Assembly: GCF_030068605.1 (NCBI RefSeq)
Contig: NZ_JASJOU010000002.1
Span: 744,001 to 808,000 of the forward strand
Direction: 5' to 3'
Origin: Xanthocytophaga agilis
GTDB lineage: Bacteria > Bacteroidota > Bacteroidia > Cytophagales > 172606-1
Length of the DNA: 64,000 nucleotides
In this document: one piece after another, positions 26,634 to 33,945 of the stretch
Position numbering within the stretch: the first letter of the stretch is position 1
Layout: the number at the start of each line of letters is the position of its first letter
Translations under genes and position numbers: made by a program
Notes under the pieces: generated by a model
The model's input: only the letters and a program-made list of their open reading frames with translations
What the model was told of the DNA's origin: nothing
The model's database searches: none

Positions 26634-26664
26634 AGAATAGGTAAAGAGCTACTTTACCTATTCT
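26634..26664 (+). terminator. Hairpin after susD (possible partial terminator)
   Basis: GAATAGGTAAAG (26635-26646) pairs with CTTTACCTATTC (26652-26663), loop of five. The downstream sequence is only moderately T-rich, so read-through into the phospholipase gene is plausible. Confidence 0.65.
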
Positions 26665-26722
26665 GATTCTTGTTTATATACTTTTCTTTTATCCACTTTT
26701 ATTCATCTTTTCACTTATTCGC

Positions 26723-27670
26723 ATGAAAAAGCACCTTTTTTCTCTGTCAGTAAGCATTTTTACAGTTGCATTTTTATTGGTTGGCTGTCAATCTGAAAGT
26801 CCGGTTCAACCAAAGCCATCTCATTCTGGCAAATCGGCTAAGGTTGCCTATTCACTTAACAACTGGATGAGCTTAGTAAGCAGCAGTCTTACACTTTCAC
26901 AGCTTTCTATTCCAGGTACACACGACTCTGGTGCACTTTATGAACCTGTTTCAGGAACAGCCAAGTGTCAGAATCTTACAATAAGCAACCAGCTTACAGC
27001 AGGTATACGTTTCCTGGATGTCCGTTGCAGACACATTGATAACGCATTTGCTATCCACCATGGCTCGATCTATCAAAACATGAACTTTGATGATGTTCTC
27101 AATGCCTGCTGGAGCTTCTTAGCGAGTAACCCTACCGAGACTATAATTATGAGTATTAAAGAAGAGTATAACTCTTCGAATGTTAGCCGCACTTTTGAAC
27201 AAACATTTGATTCCTATATACAAAAAAATCCAAGTCAGTGGTACCTAGGATCATCTGTTCCAGCCTTAGGAACTGTTCGTGGAAAGAATGTTCTTCTCAG
27301 ACGTTTCAGTGCTACTAGTACTCCAAAAGGGATTGATGCTACCAATTGGGCAGACAATACAACCTTTACATCAGGTATACTGAATGTACAAGATTATTAT
27401 AATGTGAGCAGTGCTGACCAAAAATGGACTTCTATTACCAATCAGTTTAATGCAGCTTTAGCAGGAAGCAGCAATACCTTGTATCTGAATTATACTAGTG
27501 GTTACAAGGCTCTTATTTTTGGAATTCCTAGTATTACAACTGTATCCAACTCTGTTAACCCAAAAATCACCACTTATTTTACGACTAACACAAGTGGCAG
27601 ATACGGAATTATCCCAATGGACTTTGCAGATTCTGGCCGCAGTTCCTTAATCATTGCAACCAATTTTTAA
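26723..27670 (+). CDS. Phosphatidylinositol-specific phospholipase C, lipoprotein
   Basis: This 315-residue protein has a lipoprotein signal with lipobox LLVGC (Cys22) and a PI-PLC X domain. Catalytic residues line up with the bacterial enzymes: His67-Asp68 in SIPGTHDSG, Asp99 and Arg101 in FLDVR, and the second catalytic His at 112/113 in AIHHGS. Bacterial PI-PLC cleaves phosphatidylinositol, and often GPI anchors, to diacylglycerol and a cyclic inositol phosphate without calcium. Here it would be anchored at the envelope, probably exposed on the surface. It comes 99 bases after SusD and before a PhoX-type phosphatase, suggesting that products are imported and dephosphorylated. The C-terminal half (about 165-315) is less conserved but ends in GRYGIIPMDFAD, also family-like. 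Confidence 0.92.
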   Translation: MKKHLFSLSVSIFTVAFLLVGCQSESPVQPKPSHSGKSAKVAYSLNNWMSLVSSSLTLSQLSIPGTHDSGALYEPVSGTAKCQNLTISNQLTAGIRFLDVRCRHIDNAFAIHHGSIYQNMNFDDVLNACWSFLASNPTETIIMSIKEEYNSSNVSRTFEQTFDSYIQKNPSQWYLGSSVPALGTVRGKNVLLRRFSATSTPKGIDATNWADNTTFTSGILNVQDYYNVSSADQKWTSITNQFNAALAGSSNTLYLNYTSGYKALIFGIPSITTVSNSVNPKITTYFTTNTSGRYGIIPMDFADSGRSSLIIATNF

Positions 27671-27693
27671 TCCTATTACAAATACATTTATAC

Positions 27694-27727
27694 AAAATGC
27701 CTCTTGTCATGTCGACAGAGGCATTTT
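27694..27727 (+). terminator. Terminator after the phospholipase gene
   Basis: AAAATGCCTCT (27694-27704) pairs with AGAGGCATTTT (27717-27727), loop of twelve, with a short T run at its end. The PhoX gene follows at 27789. Confidence 0.75.
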
Positions 27728-27788
27728 ATATCCTGGATTAGTCAGTCTTTGTCATTTTAATTCTTTTATCCACAACCAAACAAATTTC

Positions 27789-29393
27789 ATGAGTACTTCA
27801 TCCAGAAGAGAGTTTCTTCAGTTTTTGGGCCGTGCAGCTATTACTACCTATGGATTATCTATTCTACCAACAGATAATCTTCTTGCAGCCTCTTTACAAT
27901 CGAATGCCTTACCGTTTACTCCTATCGAACCTTCAGATGCAGATAAGCTTATACTGGCAGAAGGATTCCAATACCATGTGGTTGCCAAATGGGGAGATAA
28001 ACTCAACAAGACAGAAAAGTATGGTACTCACAATGACTTTGTAACCTTTATCTCATCTATTAAACAAGCTAAAAATGAAGGAATCTTATGGGTCAATCAT
28101 GAGTATACAAATCCATTGTTTATTAACGGCAAACCCTATACAAAGGGAGAAACCAGAACAAAAGCAGAAGTGCTGGCAGAGATGGAGAGTGTAGGTGGTA
28201 GTATTGTCAAGATCCGAAAAAATCCAAAAGACTCTCAATGGAAAATAGTGCAGGGGGATCCTGTAAACAAACGCATTACAGCCTTAACTGAAATTCCTTT
28301 TGCCTGGCATGAGCCTATTGCAGGGTCAAAAACAGCCATTGGGACACTAGCCAATTGTGCAGGCGGTCAGACTCCATGGGGTAGTGCATTATCTTGTGAA
28401 GAAAACTACGATACATTCTGGGGAGAACTGGATCTTTCAAAACCCGATAAGCCCAAAATACGAATGGGTGACTATGGATGGGATACCGTGTTTCATTATA
28501 CACCTGAACATTATGGATGGGTAGTAGAAATCAATCCACTCACCGGACAAGCCAAAAAACTGGTAGCTCTTGGCAGATTTGCTCATGAAGCAGCAACTGT
28601 ATGGCAACTACCTGATAAACGTTGTGTAGTATACACAGGAGATGATAAAGAAGATGAGCACCTTTACAAATTCATCGCCTCTGAATCTAACTCGCTCGAG
28701 AAAGGAAAACTCTACGTGGCCAATACAGAACGTGGGCAGTGGATTTCACTGGATATTCAGGACCAGCCTATTTTACAGCAGCATTTTGCCAGTCAGACAG
28801 AAGTACTGATACGCTGCAGAGAAGCCGCCAAACTTGTTGGAGCAACTCCCCTAAACAGACCTGAAGATATTGAGATAGACCCTATCACTAAGGATATTTT
28901 TGTTTGCCTTACCAATAACGCTCGCAAAGGAGATGTCTATGGCTCTATTATGCGAATTACCGAGAAAGATGGAAAAGACGGACTCCGTTTTGAGTCGAAA
29001 GTATTTATGGCTGGCGGACCTGATACTGGATTTGCCTGTCCGGATAATATGGTTTTTGACAACAAAGGCAATCTCTGGTTTACATCTGATATGTATAACA
29101 TGAACAAAGGAGATTACATACCTTTTAAAAATAATGGATTCTTCTTTGTCCCTATGTCTGGAGAAAATGCAGGAAAAGTATATCAGGTAGCCTCTGCCCC
29201 TATGGATGCAGAATTCACAGGGCCTTGTTTCTCCCCTGATTATGAAACGTTATTCTTATGTGTCCAACACCCAGGCGAAAACTCAAAAAGTCTGAAAGAG
29301 TTGACAAGTCATTTTCCGGATGGAGGAGATAGCATTCCAAAATCCTGTCTGGTTGCTATTACAGGTCAGGCACTCCAGACTATTATACAATAA
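27789..29393 (+). CDS. PhoX-type phosphatase (DUF839)
   Basis: This 534-residue protein starts MSTSSRREFLQFLGRAA, a Tat-type signal (SRREFLQ), so it is probably exported folded with metals bound. PhoX enzymes are calcium- and iron-dependent alkaline phosphatases acting on phosphomonoesters. Family motifs are visible: SCEENYDTFWGE with Cys203-Glu204-Glu205, GRFAHEAATV, YTGDDKEDEHLYKF, NRPEDIEIDP, ACPDNMVFDNKGNLW, GPCFSPDYETLFLCVQHPGE. The frame is open 45 codons upstream into the phospholipase terminator, but the Tat signal fixes the start at 27789. Its place after the PI-PLC suggests it removes phosphate from the released inositol phosphates or similar esters. A terminator follows. Confidence 0.92.
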   Translation: MSTSSRREFLQFLGRAAITTYGLSILPTDNLLAASLQSNALPFTPIEPSDADKLILAEGFQYHVVAKWGDKLNKTEKYGTHNDFVTFISSIKQAKNEGILWVNHEYTNPLFINGKPYTKGETRTKAEVLAEMESVGGSIVKIRKNPKDSQWKIVQGDPVNKRITALTEIPFAWHEPIAGSKTAIGTLANCAGGQTPWGSALSCEENYDTFWGELDLSKPDKPKIRMGDYGWDTVFHYTPEHYGWVVEINPLTGQAKKLVALGRFAHEAATVWQLPDKRCVVYTGDDKEDEHLYKFIASESNSLEKGKLYVANTERGQWISLDIQDQPILQQHFASQTEVLIRCREAAKLVGATPLNRPEDIEIDPITKDIFVCLTNNARKGDVYGSIMRITEKDGKDGLRFESKVFMAGGPDTGFACPDNMVFDNKGNLWFTSDMYNMNKGDYIPFKNNGFFFVPMSGENAGKVYQVASAPMDAEFTGPCFSPDYETLFLCVQHPGENSKSLKELTSHFPDGGDSIPKSCLVAITGQALQTIIQ

Positions 29394-29409
29394 CTTTCCT
29401 TTACCCAAT

Positions 29410-29446
29410 AAAAAGAGCCAGGCAATTCCGTCCTGCTCTTTTTATT
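29410..29446. terminator. Bidirectional terminator between phoX-like and M15 peptidase genes
   Basis: AAAAAGAGC(C)AGG (29410-29422) pairs with CCTGCTCTTTTT (29432-29443) with one bulged base. A and T tracts at both ends allow use on both strands of the convergent pair. Confidence 0.82.
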
Positions 29447-29457
29447 TTAAAACAAAC

Positions 29458-30339
29458 TTATAGACTCGCTTCATCAATAAGCATCTCCGGACGATATTCA
29501 AAGTGCATAGTGTCATAATAGTACCATTTTCCACCCCAGATAAAGCCGTATTTTTCAAATAATTCGATAATCTCAATAGGATAACGATTTTTGTATTTAT
29601 GAGGTCGGCCCATCTGTTTATCCCATAGCCAATAATCCGCATACCGAATATTAATATCTACAGCAATACCAAAGCTGTGAGCACTTTTACGATCTGTCCC
29701 CCGAATACTCCGCCAGTTAAAGGCTCCTCCCGGATTCCGTACATATTTTAACCATTCCGGATGATTATCCAGTTCATCTGAAATAGCCTGTATCTTTTTA
29801 TGGATATCATTGACAGTTGTCACATACATCTTCAGCTTCTGAGTCTTTGGTAACCAACGTACCAGAGCCAGCTTTCCATGCACCTCTGCATGTGTTGAAC
29901 CATACATTTTTTCAAAGAAAGGAGTGTAACGGATTTTTGTCGTATCTGTTACATTTTCGGTAGGATCAGGGAAATCTCGGCCTTTAACATACTTCTTGCT
30001 CATCTGATCTTCGAGGTCAGGAGTCAAAAGTAGTGCCTCATAATCTTTATTTTGTATTCCATCATCATATGGCATAACAGTACTATCTTTCCAGATCAGT
30101 GAATTGGATGTAGCCCCAATCAAATAGTCCGGATATGCTTTCAACAACTTTCGTATTCCCACAGGAATCGTATCTACATCTGTTATTATGCCTGTTTCCT
30201 TCGAAAACAACGGTTCAGGACCCAATATGAATAAGTAAATAATTCCCTGCACAGATACAATCAACACTAATAGTAATACAATCAACCGCCAATGCATTGA
30301 TTTTCTGGTAGATGAATTAAGCAACGAGGCATCTGACAT
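29458..30339 (-). CDS. Membrane-anchored M15 family peptidase
   Basis: The 293-residue protein has an N-terminal membrane helix (about 18-40, WRLIVLLLVLIVSVQGIIYLF) and a C-terminal M15-type zinc peptidase domain. The zinc ligands and catalytic residues are in SAHSFGIAVDIN (His and Asp) and WYYYDTMHFEYRPE (second Asp and His). M15C enzymes cut D-Ala- or D-Glu-containing cross-bridges of peptidoglycan, so a periplasmic cell-wall role anchored to the inner membrane is likely. The middle part (about 70-180) is less recognisable. A -7-like element ends seven bases before the start. Confidence 0.88.
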   Translation of the reverse strand: MSDASLLNSSTRKSMHWRLIVLLLVLIVSVQGIIYLFILGPEPLFSKETGIITDVDTIPVGIRKLLKAYPDYLIGATSNSLIWKDSTVMPYDDGIQNKDYEALLLTPDLEDQMSKKYVKGRDFPDPTENVTDTTKIRYTPFFEKMYGSTHAEVHGKLALVRWLPKTQKLKMYVTTVNDIHKKIQAISDELDNHPEWLKYVRNPGGAFNWRSIRGTDRKSAHSFGIAVDINIRYADYWLWDKQMGRPHKYKNRYPIEIIELFEKYGFIWGGKWYYYDTMHFEYRPEMLIDEASL

Positions 30340-30346
30340 ACAACAA

Positions 30347-30354
30347 CAAAAATA
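30347..30354 (-). promoter_or_regulatory. Putative -7 element of the M15 peptidase gene
   Basis: The minus strand reads TATTTTTG, seven bases before the ATG at 30339, implying an extremely short leader. The nearest TTG is 28 bases upstream, too far for a normal -33. Confidence 0.4.
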
Positions 30355-30475
30355 TACTTCTGAGTAACAGATTATTATAATTCAAGGTTTTGAAAAAACC
30401 ATTAAAAACAAATATTGATATTCCGTAAAATATTACATAAAATATTGAAAGAGGTATTTCCTTATTTAGAGACAA

Positions 30476-30689
30476 TTGTTTATTTTTCCGCCATTCATTT
30501 TTGCAGACAAAATGAGTGCCAGATAAATAGATCTTGTTTCCATCTATTTTACAGAGGAGAGTATTTTCAGGTTTCATTCTGGAGAAAAGAAATACCCCGG
30601 CAAATGAAACCCAGAAACACGAAAATCTGTTGAAGGCATTATGATGCATAAATTTTATTCTTTATTAACTTTAAAAACAGGAGGTACAC
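30476..30689 (+). promoter_or_regulatory. infC promoter and structured leader
   Basis: TTG (30476-30478) and CATTTTTG (30496-30503), 17 bases apart, approximate the Bacteroidota promoter with one mismatch in the -7 box. The predicted leader is about 180 bases. It can form a hairpin of GGTTTCATT (30570-30578) with AATGAAACC (30603-30611). It ends with AGGAGGT (30679-30685). infC leaders in other bacteria carry IF3 or L20 autoregulation, and the structure here may serve that, but no specific L20 site was recognised. Confidence 0.45.
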
Positions 30690-30692
30690 ATC
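30679..30692 (+). promoter_or_regulatory. Strong Shine-Dalgarno and AUC start of infC
   Basis: AGGAGGT at 30679-30685 followed by ACAC and ATC at 30690-30692. Genes around it (rpmI, rplT and most others here) show no Shine-Dalgarno, so this site stands out. Confidence 0.65.
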
Positions 30693-31241
30693 AATAGACC
30701 GCAGAGACCCATGGCTCCTCGGGGGAGAGTCGAGGAACCTTACAAAATCAATAACTATATCAAAGCCCCTAAAGTACGGGTAGTGGGCGAAAATGTCGAG
30801 CAAGGCATTTATTCTATTCAGGAGGCCTTAGCAATGGCAAAGGCAGCTAGTCTGGATCTGGTTGAGATTTCTCCCAATGCCGAGCCACCCGTATGTCGTA
30901 TAGTAGACTACTCAAAATTCAAGTATGAGCAAAAGAAGAAGCAGAAAGAACTGAAGTCAAAAGCTCAGAAAGTAGTAGTCAAAGAAATTCGTTTTGGCCC
31001 GAATACAGATGATCATGACTTTGATTTTAAATTAAAGCATGCCCAAACTTTTTTGAAAGAAGGTGCTAAAGTAAAAGCTTATGTACAGTTTGTGGGCCGT
31101 GCTATTGTATTCAAAGAACGTGGTCAGGATGTATTGGAGCGTTTTATTACAGCCTTAGATGATCTAGGCAAACCTGAAGCTCCTTTAAAATTAGAAGGAA
31201 AGCGTATGATTGTTGTGCTGGCACCCAAACCTAAAAAATAG
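30690..31241 (+). CDS. infC: Translation initiation factor IF-3, probable AUC start
   Basis: IF-3 binds the 30S subunit, keeps it free of 50S and rejects non-canonical start codons. The N domain ([21 protein letters not shown]), the linker and the C domain ([29 protein letters not shown] split over two segments) are all present; length is 183 residues. A perfect Shine-Dalgarno AGGAGGT lies 5 bases before an in-frame ATC at 30690, but 26 bases before the first ATG at 30711. The ATC start adds (M)NRPQRP and fits the known use of AUU in E. coli infC, which lets IF-3 repress its own synthesis. The conservative start is 30711. It precedes rpmI and rplT, with a long terminator hairpin between. Confidence 0.9.
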   Translation: MNRPQRPMAPRGRVEEPYKINNYIKAPKVRVVGENVEQGIYSIQEALAMAKAASLDLVEISPNAEPPVCRIVDYSKFKYEQKKKQKELKSKAQKVVVKEIRFGPNTDDHDFDFKLKHAQTFLKEGAKVKAYVQFVGRAIVFKERGQDVLERFITALDDLGKPEAPLKLEGKRMIVVLAPKPKK

Positions 31242-31297
31242 GATTGGTATAGTGACAACATCAAGTTTGTTGCAATCATAAGACATATAATTCTCTG

Positions 31298-31370
31298 AAC
31301 AGGATTTACTTCTTATAGTCAGTATTTTATACACTAATTGACTGTAAGAGCTAAATCCTGTTTTTCTTTT
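31298..31370 (+). terminator. Long hairpin terminator or attenuator between infC and rpmI
   Basis: A 24-base arm (31298-31321) pairs with 31339-31362 with only about three mismatches (ends AACAGGATTTA / TAAATCCTGTT), followed by TTTTTCTTTTT. It should end infC transcripts or attenuate read-through into rpmI-rplT. Confidence 0.85.
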
Positions 31371-31424
31371 TGGTAGCTCATCAAAAAAAACAAAATTAAT
31401 AAGCTTTTATATTTAGAAATCTAT

Positions 31425-31432
31425 TAATTTTG
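31425..31432 (+). promoter_or_regulatory. Putative -7 element for rpmI-rplT
   Basis: TAATTTTG followed by CAGG fits the consensus. It lies past the infC terminator and 48 bases before the rpmI ATG, so the two ribosomal genes can be expressed separately from infC. Confidence 0.6.
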
Positions 31433-31480
31433 CAGGCTAATTTGAGTTGTCACTTTATTAAAACTTAACTCTTTACTAAA

Positions 31481-31675
31481 ATGCCGAAGATTAAACCCAT
31501 TTCCGGAGCTAAAAAAAGATTTAAGGTTACAGGTACTGGCAAAATCAAGCGTAAACACGCTTTCAAAAATCACATCCTGACTAAAAAGGAAACTAAACGC
31601 AAGCGTAATCTACGTCATGCTGCTTTAGTGAGTGATGCCGATCTACCTAGAATCAAAGCTCTTTTAGTTATCTAA
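31481..31675 (+). CDS. rpmI: 50S ribosomal protein L35
   Basis: This 64-residue highly basic protein has the L35 sequence signature [23 protein letters not shown] and [17 protein letters not shown] in two stretches. L35 is a late-assembling component of the large subunit. It sits between infC and rplT in the order conserved across bacteria. No Shine-Dalgarno precedes the ATG. Confidence 0.97.
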   Translation: MPKIKPISGAKKRFKVTGTGKIKRKHAFKNHILTKKETKRKRNLRHAALVSDADLPRIKALLVI

Positions 31676-31784
31676 TTTGGTATTTCTGTTTAAAGGAATA
31701 CCGGTTTCATGTTTCACCCGATGTCAGGCTATAAGTATCTCTTAACTGGGATCGCCTACCATCAAAAAACGAATTTATTTTACT

Positions 31785-32132
31785 ATGCCAAGATCAGTCA
31801 ACGTTGTTGCGGCTCGCGCCCGTCGCAAGAAGATGATGAAGCTCGCTAAGGGCTATTGGGGACGCGGAAAAAATGTATGGACAGTTGCTAAGAACAAGAT
31901 CGAAAAAGGTCTTACTTATGCATATCGTGACCGCAAACAAAAGAAAAGAGAATATCGTGCACTTTGGATTCAGCGTATTAATGCTGCTACCCGTGAGCAT
32001 GGTCTTTCTTACTCTGTATTTATGGGTAAACTGGCTCAGTCAGGAATTGAACTGAACCGTAAAGTTCTTGCAGATCTGGCAATGAATCACCCTGAAGCAT
32101 TCAAAGCTATTGTTGATACAGTAGCTAAATAA
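31785..32132 (+). CDS. rplT: 50S ribosomal protein L20
   Basis: This 115-residue basic protein has the L20 motifs [49 protein letters not shown] and [11 protein letters not shown]20 binds 23S rRNA early in assembly and in several bacteria represses its own operon. It is 109 bases after rpmI; that gap holds a GGTATT/AATACC inverted repeat (near 31679-31700) without a T tract. A terminator follows the gene. Confidence 0.97.
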   Translation: MPRSVNVVAARARRKKMMKLAKGYWGRGKNVWTVAKNKIEKGLTYAYRDRKQKKREYRALWIQRINAATREHGLSYSVFMGKLAQSGIELNRKVLADLAMNHPEAFKAIVDTVAK

Positions 32133-32154
32133 ATATAGTATACAGTGACAACTC

Positions 32155-32188
32155 AAAAGCCCTGCACAACAGGGCTTTTTTATTTTAT
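32155..32188 (+). terminator. Terminator of the ribosomal protein genes
   Basis: AAAAGCCCTG (32155-32164) pairs with CAGGGCTTTT (32170-32179), loop of five, followed by a T-rich tract. Confidence 0.93.
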
Positions 32189-32270
32189 TAGGACTTAACT
32201 TCAGATAAAATAGAGCTATTATACAGGTCCTATCCTATTTTACCCAGTTACTTATATCAGACAGACTTAA

Positions 32271-32636
32271 TCAGAGTTCCAAATCTTTAAGACTGTTCAT
32301 CAGATCCCGATAGATGCTATCAAGCGTTAGATGTTTATCATAGTTAAGACGTTGCAAATCTGTTAATGCAGTAGATAACACCTGTTTTAGGAGAGGATAG
32401 TTATTTAATGATGCACGATCATAAAAAAATTCAGGGATCTCGATGTTATCTTTTCCTTCCATAGCCTGTGTAATAAGGCTCTGGATATATCGGATTAAAC
32501 CTTCTTTGCTGACAAAGTAACTTTCGTTTCCTTCTTCATAGGTTTTATTCAAACGGAGTTTAGCAATAACAACAGCTAGAGTAGCTCTCAGGTTTCGCAC
32601 TTGTTTTTCCTGACGGTCAAAATCAGCAGCATTCAT
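32271..32636 (-). CDS. Conserved-looking hypothetical protein
   Basis: I do not recognise this 121-residue protein. It is soluble, mainly alpha-helical by appearance, with no signal peptide, membrane helix or cysteine motif. It starts MNAADFDRQEKQVRNLRATLAV, an amphipathic helix, and contains SYFVSKEGLIRYIQSLI and NYPLLKQVLSTALTDL. Codon use looks like that of its neighbours. It lies 161 bases downstream of the RlaP-like nucleotidyltransferase gene on the same strand, so the two could be linked, but nothing in the sequence proves it. Confidence 0.65.
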   Translation of the reverse strand: MNAADFDRQEKQVRNLRATLAVVIAKLRLNKTYEEGNESYFVSKEGLIRYIQSLITQAMEGKDNIEIPEFFYDRASLNNYPLLKQVLSTALTDLQRLNYDKHLTLDSIYRDLMNSLKDLEL

Positions 32637-32797
32637 ACCTCTTAGTCAATCAAAATAGAAAAAGTAAATATTAAATAGGAAAGGCTAATTATTTAGCCTA
32701 CAACTCTTTCATTTCCAATAATATACACGACTGAAAATTAGAAAAAAACCTGGTAGAAACATACCATATACTAAAAAAAATAATTTTTTTAGTGCAA

Positions 32798-33859
32798 TTA
32801 CAATTGATATAGTTGTTTACGCAACAAAATAAGTAATTCATTCACCTGACTCATGTCTGGTTGCTCTGGCAAATCTGATGTCATAAATAACATCTCAATA
32901 GACTGTATTTTTTCTTCAGCCAAAGCTACCAGTTCTTCATAACTATACTCACCTCTTCGTATTTGCAACAAATATTCTCTGTTCGGTCTACGCACAATAA
33001 TCTTTTTATGAACCGCAATATCCTCCGCCATCTCTAATAAACGGATTGTGTGCATCATATTTTTGGCATCGTAATTCTTCCCATGCTGTAAGGTATTCTG
33101 ATAGCGTTCATCATTGCGTTTTTCTACCCATTCCCAGTATTCACGATAATCTCTACAATAAGAGGAGTACCCTTCTTTGTTAAAATACAAATAGGCTTCA
33201 GGCTTCATTTCCTTTGGCACACTACTTAAGGATACCTCATTTGAAATATCTTTTCGGATAATACCTTTAAAACCAAGTTCCTGTGTAGAATCATAATATA
33301 ATGCATACATATTACGCAGATGATTCAAATTCACCAGACCACAATGTTCCTGCAAAAAGCCTTTTGCTTCAAGCCATTTTTTTACCGGAAGAGTAATACC
33401 TTCATATGTCACATAACAAAAGTCGGTTACATCTTTACGTTCTTCTTCTACAGGATTCAGAATCTTCTTATTCAAACCTCTGGCTTTCTGAACCTGAGTC
33501 ATCGCATATCCGGCAAATGTCTGTTTACATAATTTACTTAGAAATAGAGAAGGATCTATCTGTTCAAATAAAGGGTGTTTGTATAAAACACAATCTTCCG
33601 GAGAATTAAGCATCTCCATTACATTTGGGTTATTACGCAGCAACAACTCAACAAACCGCTTCAGCTCATAATAGACGATATCATTGGTTTCATTACTGAC
33701 CTGTTCAACATAATGTAATCCGTAGAAATCGTCTTGAGATAACACAAACACCCCTTTGATATCTGTATCTGAAGTAGGTAGGTTAGTGCCATAAGCACGA
33801 CTGCCTGATATTGTTTCAAATAAAATTAGTTTGCGCTCCTTCAGCTCCTCAATAGTCAT
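32798..33859 (-). CDS. RlaP-type nucleotidyltransferase (pol-beta superfamily)
   Basis: The 353-residue protein starts with a minimal nucleotidyltransferase core: ETISGSRAYGTNLPTSDTD, with the GS motif and DTD metal ligands, then IKGVFVLSQDDFYGL. This GSRAYGT/SDTDIKG pattern is that of the RlaP family, named for association with RNA repair and RNA ligase systems. The helical rest (about 100-353, with HTIRLLEMAEDI) is also typical of it. Here no RNA ligase, RtcB or kinase-phosphatase lies nearby, so its target is unclear. It is flanked by purM (same strand, 86 bases upstream) and the 121-residue hypothetical gene. Confidence 0.82.
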   Translation of the reverse strand: MTIEELKERKLILFETISGSRAYGTNLPTSDTDIKGVFVLSQDDFYGLHYVEQVSNETNDIVYYELKRFVELLLRNNPNVMEMLNSPEDCVLYKHPLFEQIDPSLFLSKLCKQTFAGYAMTQVQKARGLNKKILNPVEEERKDVTDFCYVTYEGITLPVKKWLEAKGFLQEHCGLVNLNHLRNMYALYYDSTQELGFKGIIRKDISNEVSLSSVPKEMKPEAYLYFNKEGYSSYCRDYREYWEWVEKRNDERYQNTLQHGKNYDAKNMMHTIRLLEMAEDIAVHKKIIVRRPNREYLLQIRRGEYSYEELVALAEEKIQSIEMLFMTSDLPEQPDMSQVNELLILLRKQLYQL

Positions 33860-33945
33860 AACAATATGAAAAAATAACAGTAAAAAGCAGATGAGTGTAT
33901 TCTCTAAAAAGACTGACCTCCATTGAAAGTTGATACGATCTCTTA

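Noticed and set aside
30317-30649. 110-residue minus-strand ORF upstream of infC
   Set aside because: It overlaps the start of the M15 peptidase gene and the infC leader, has no recognisable domain, and its composition is that of random A+T-rich sequence.
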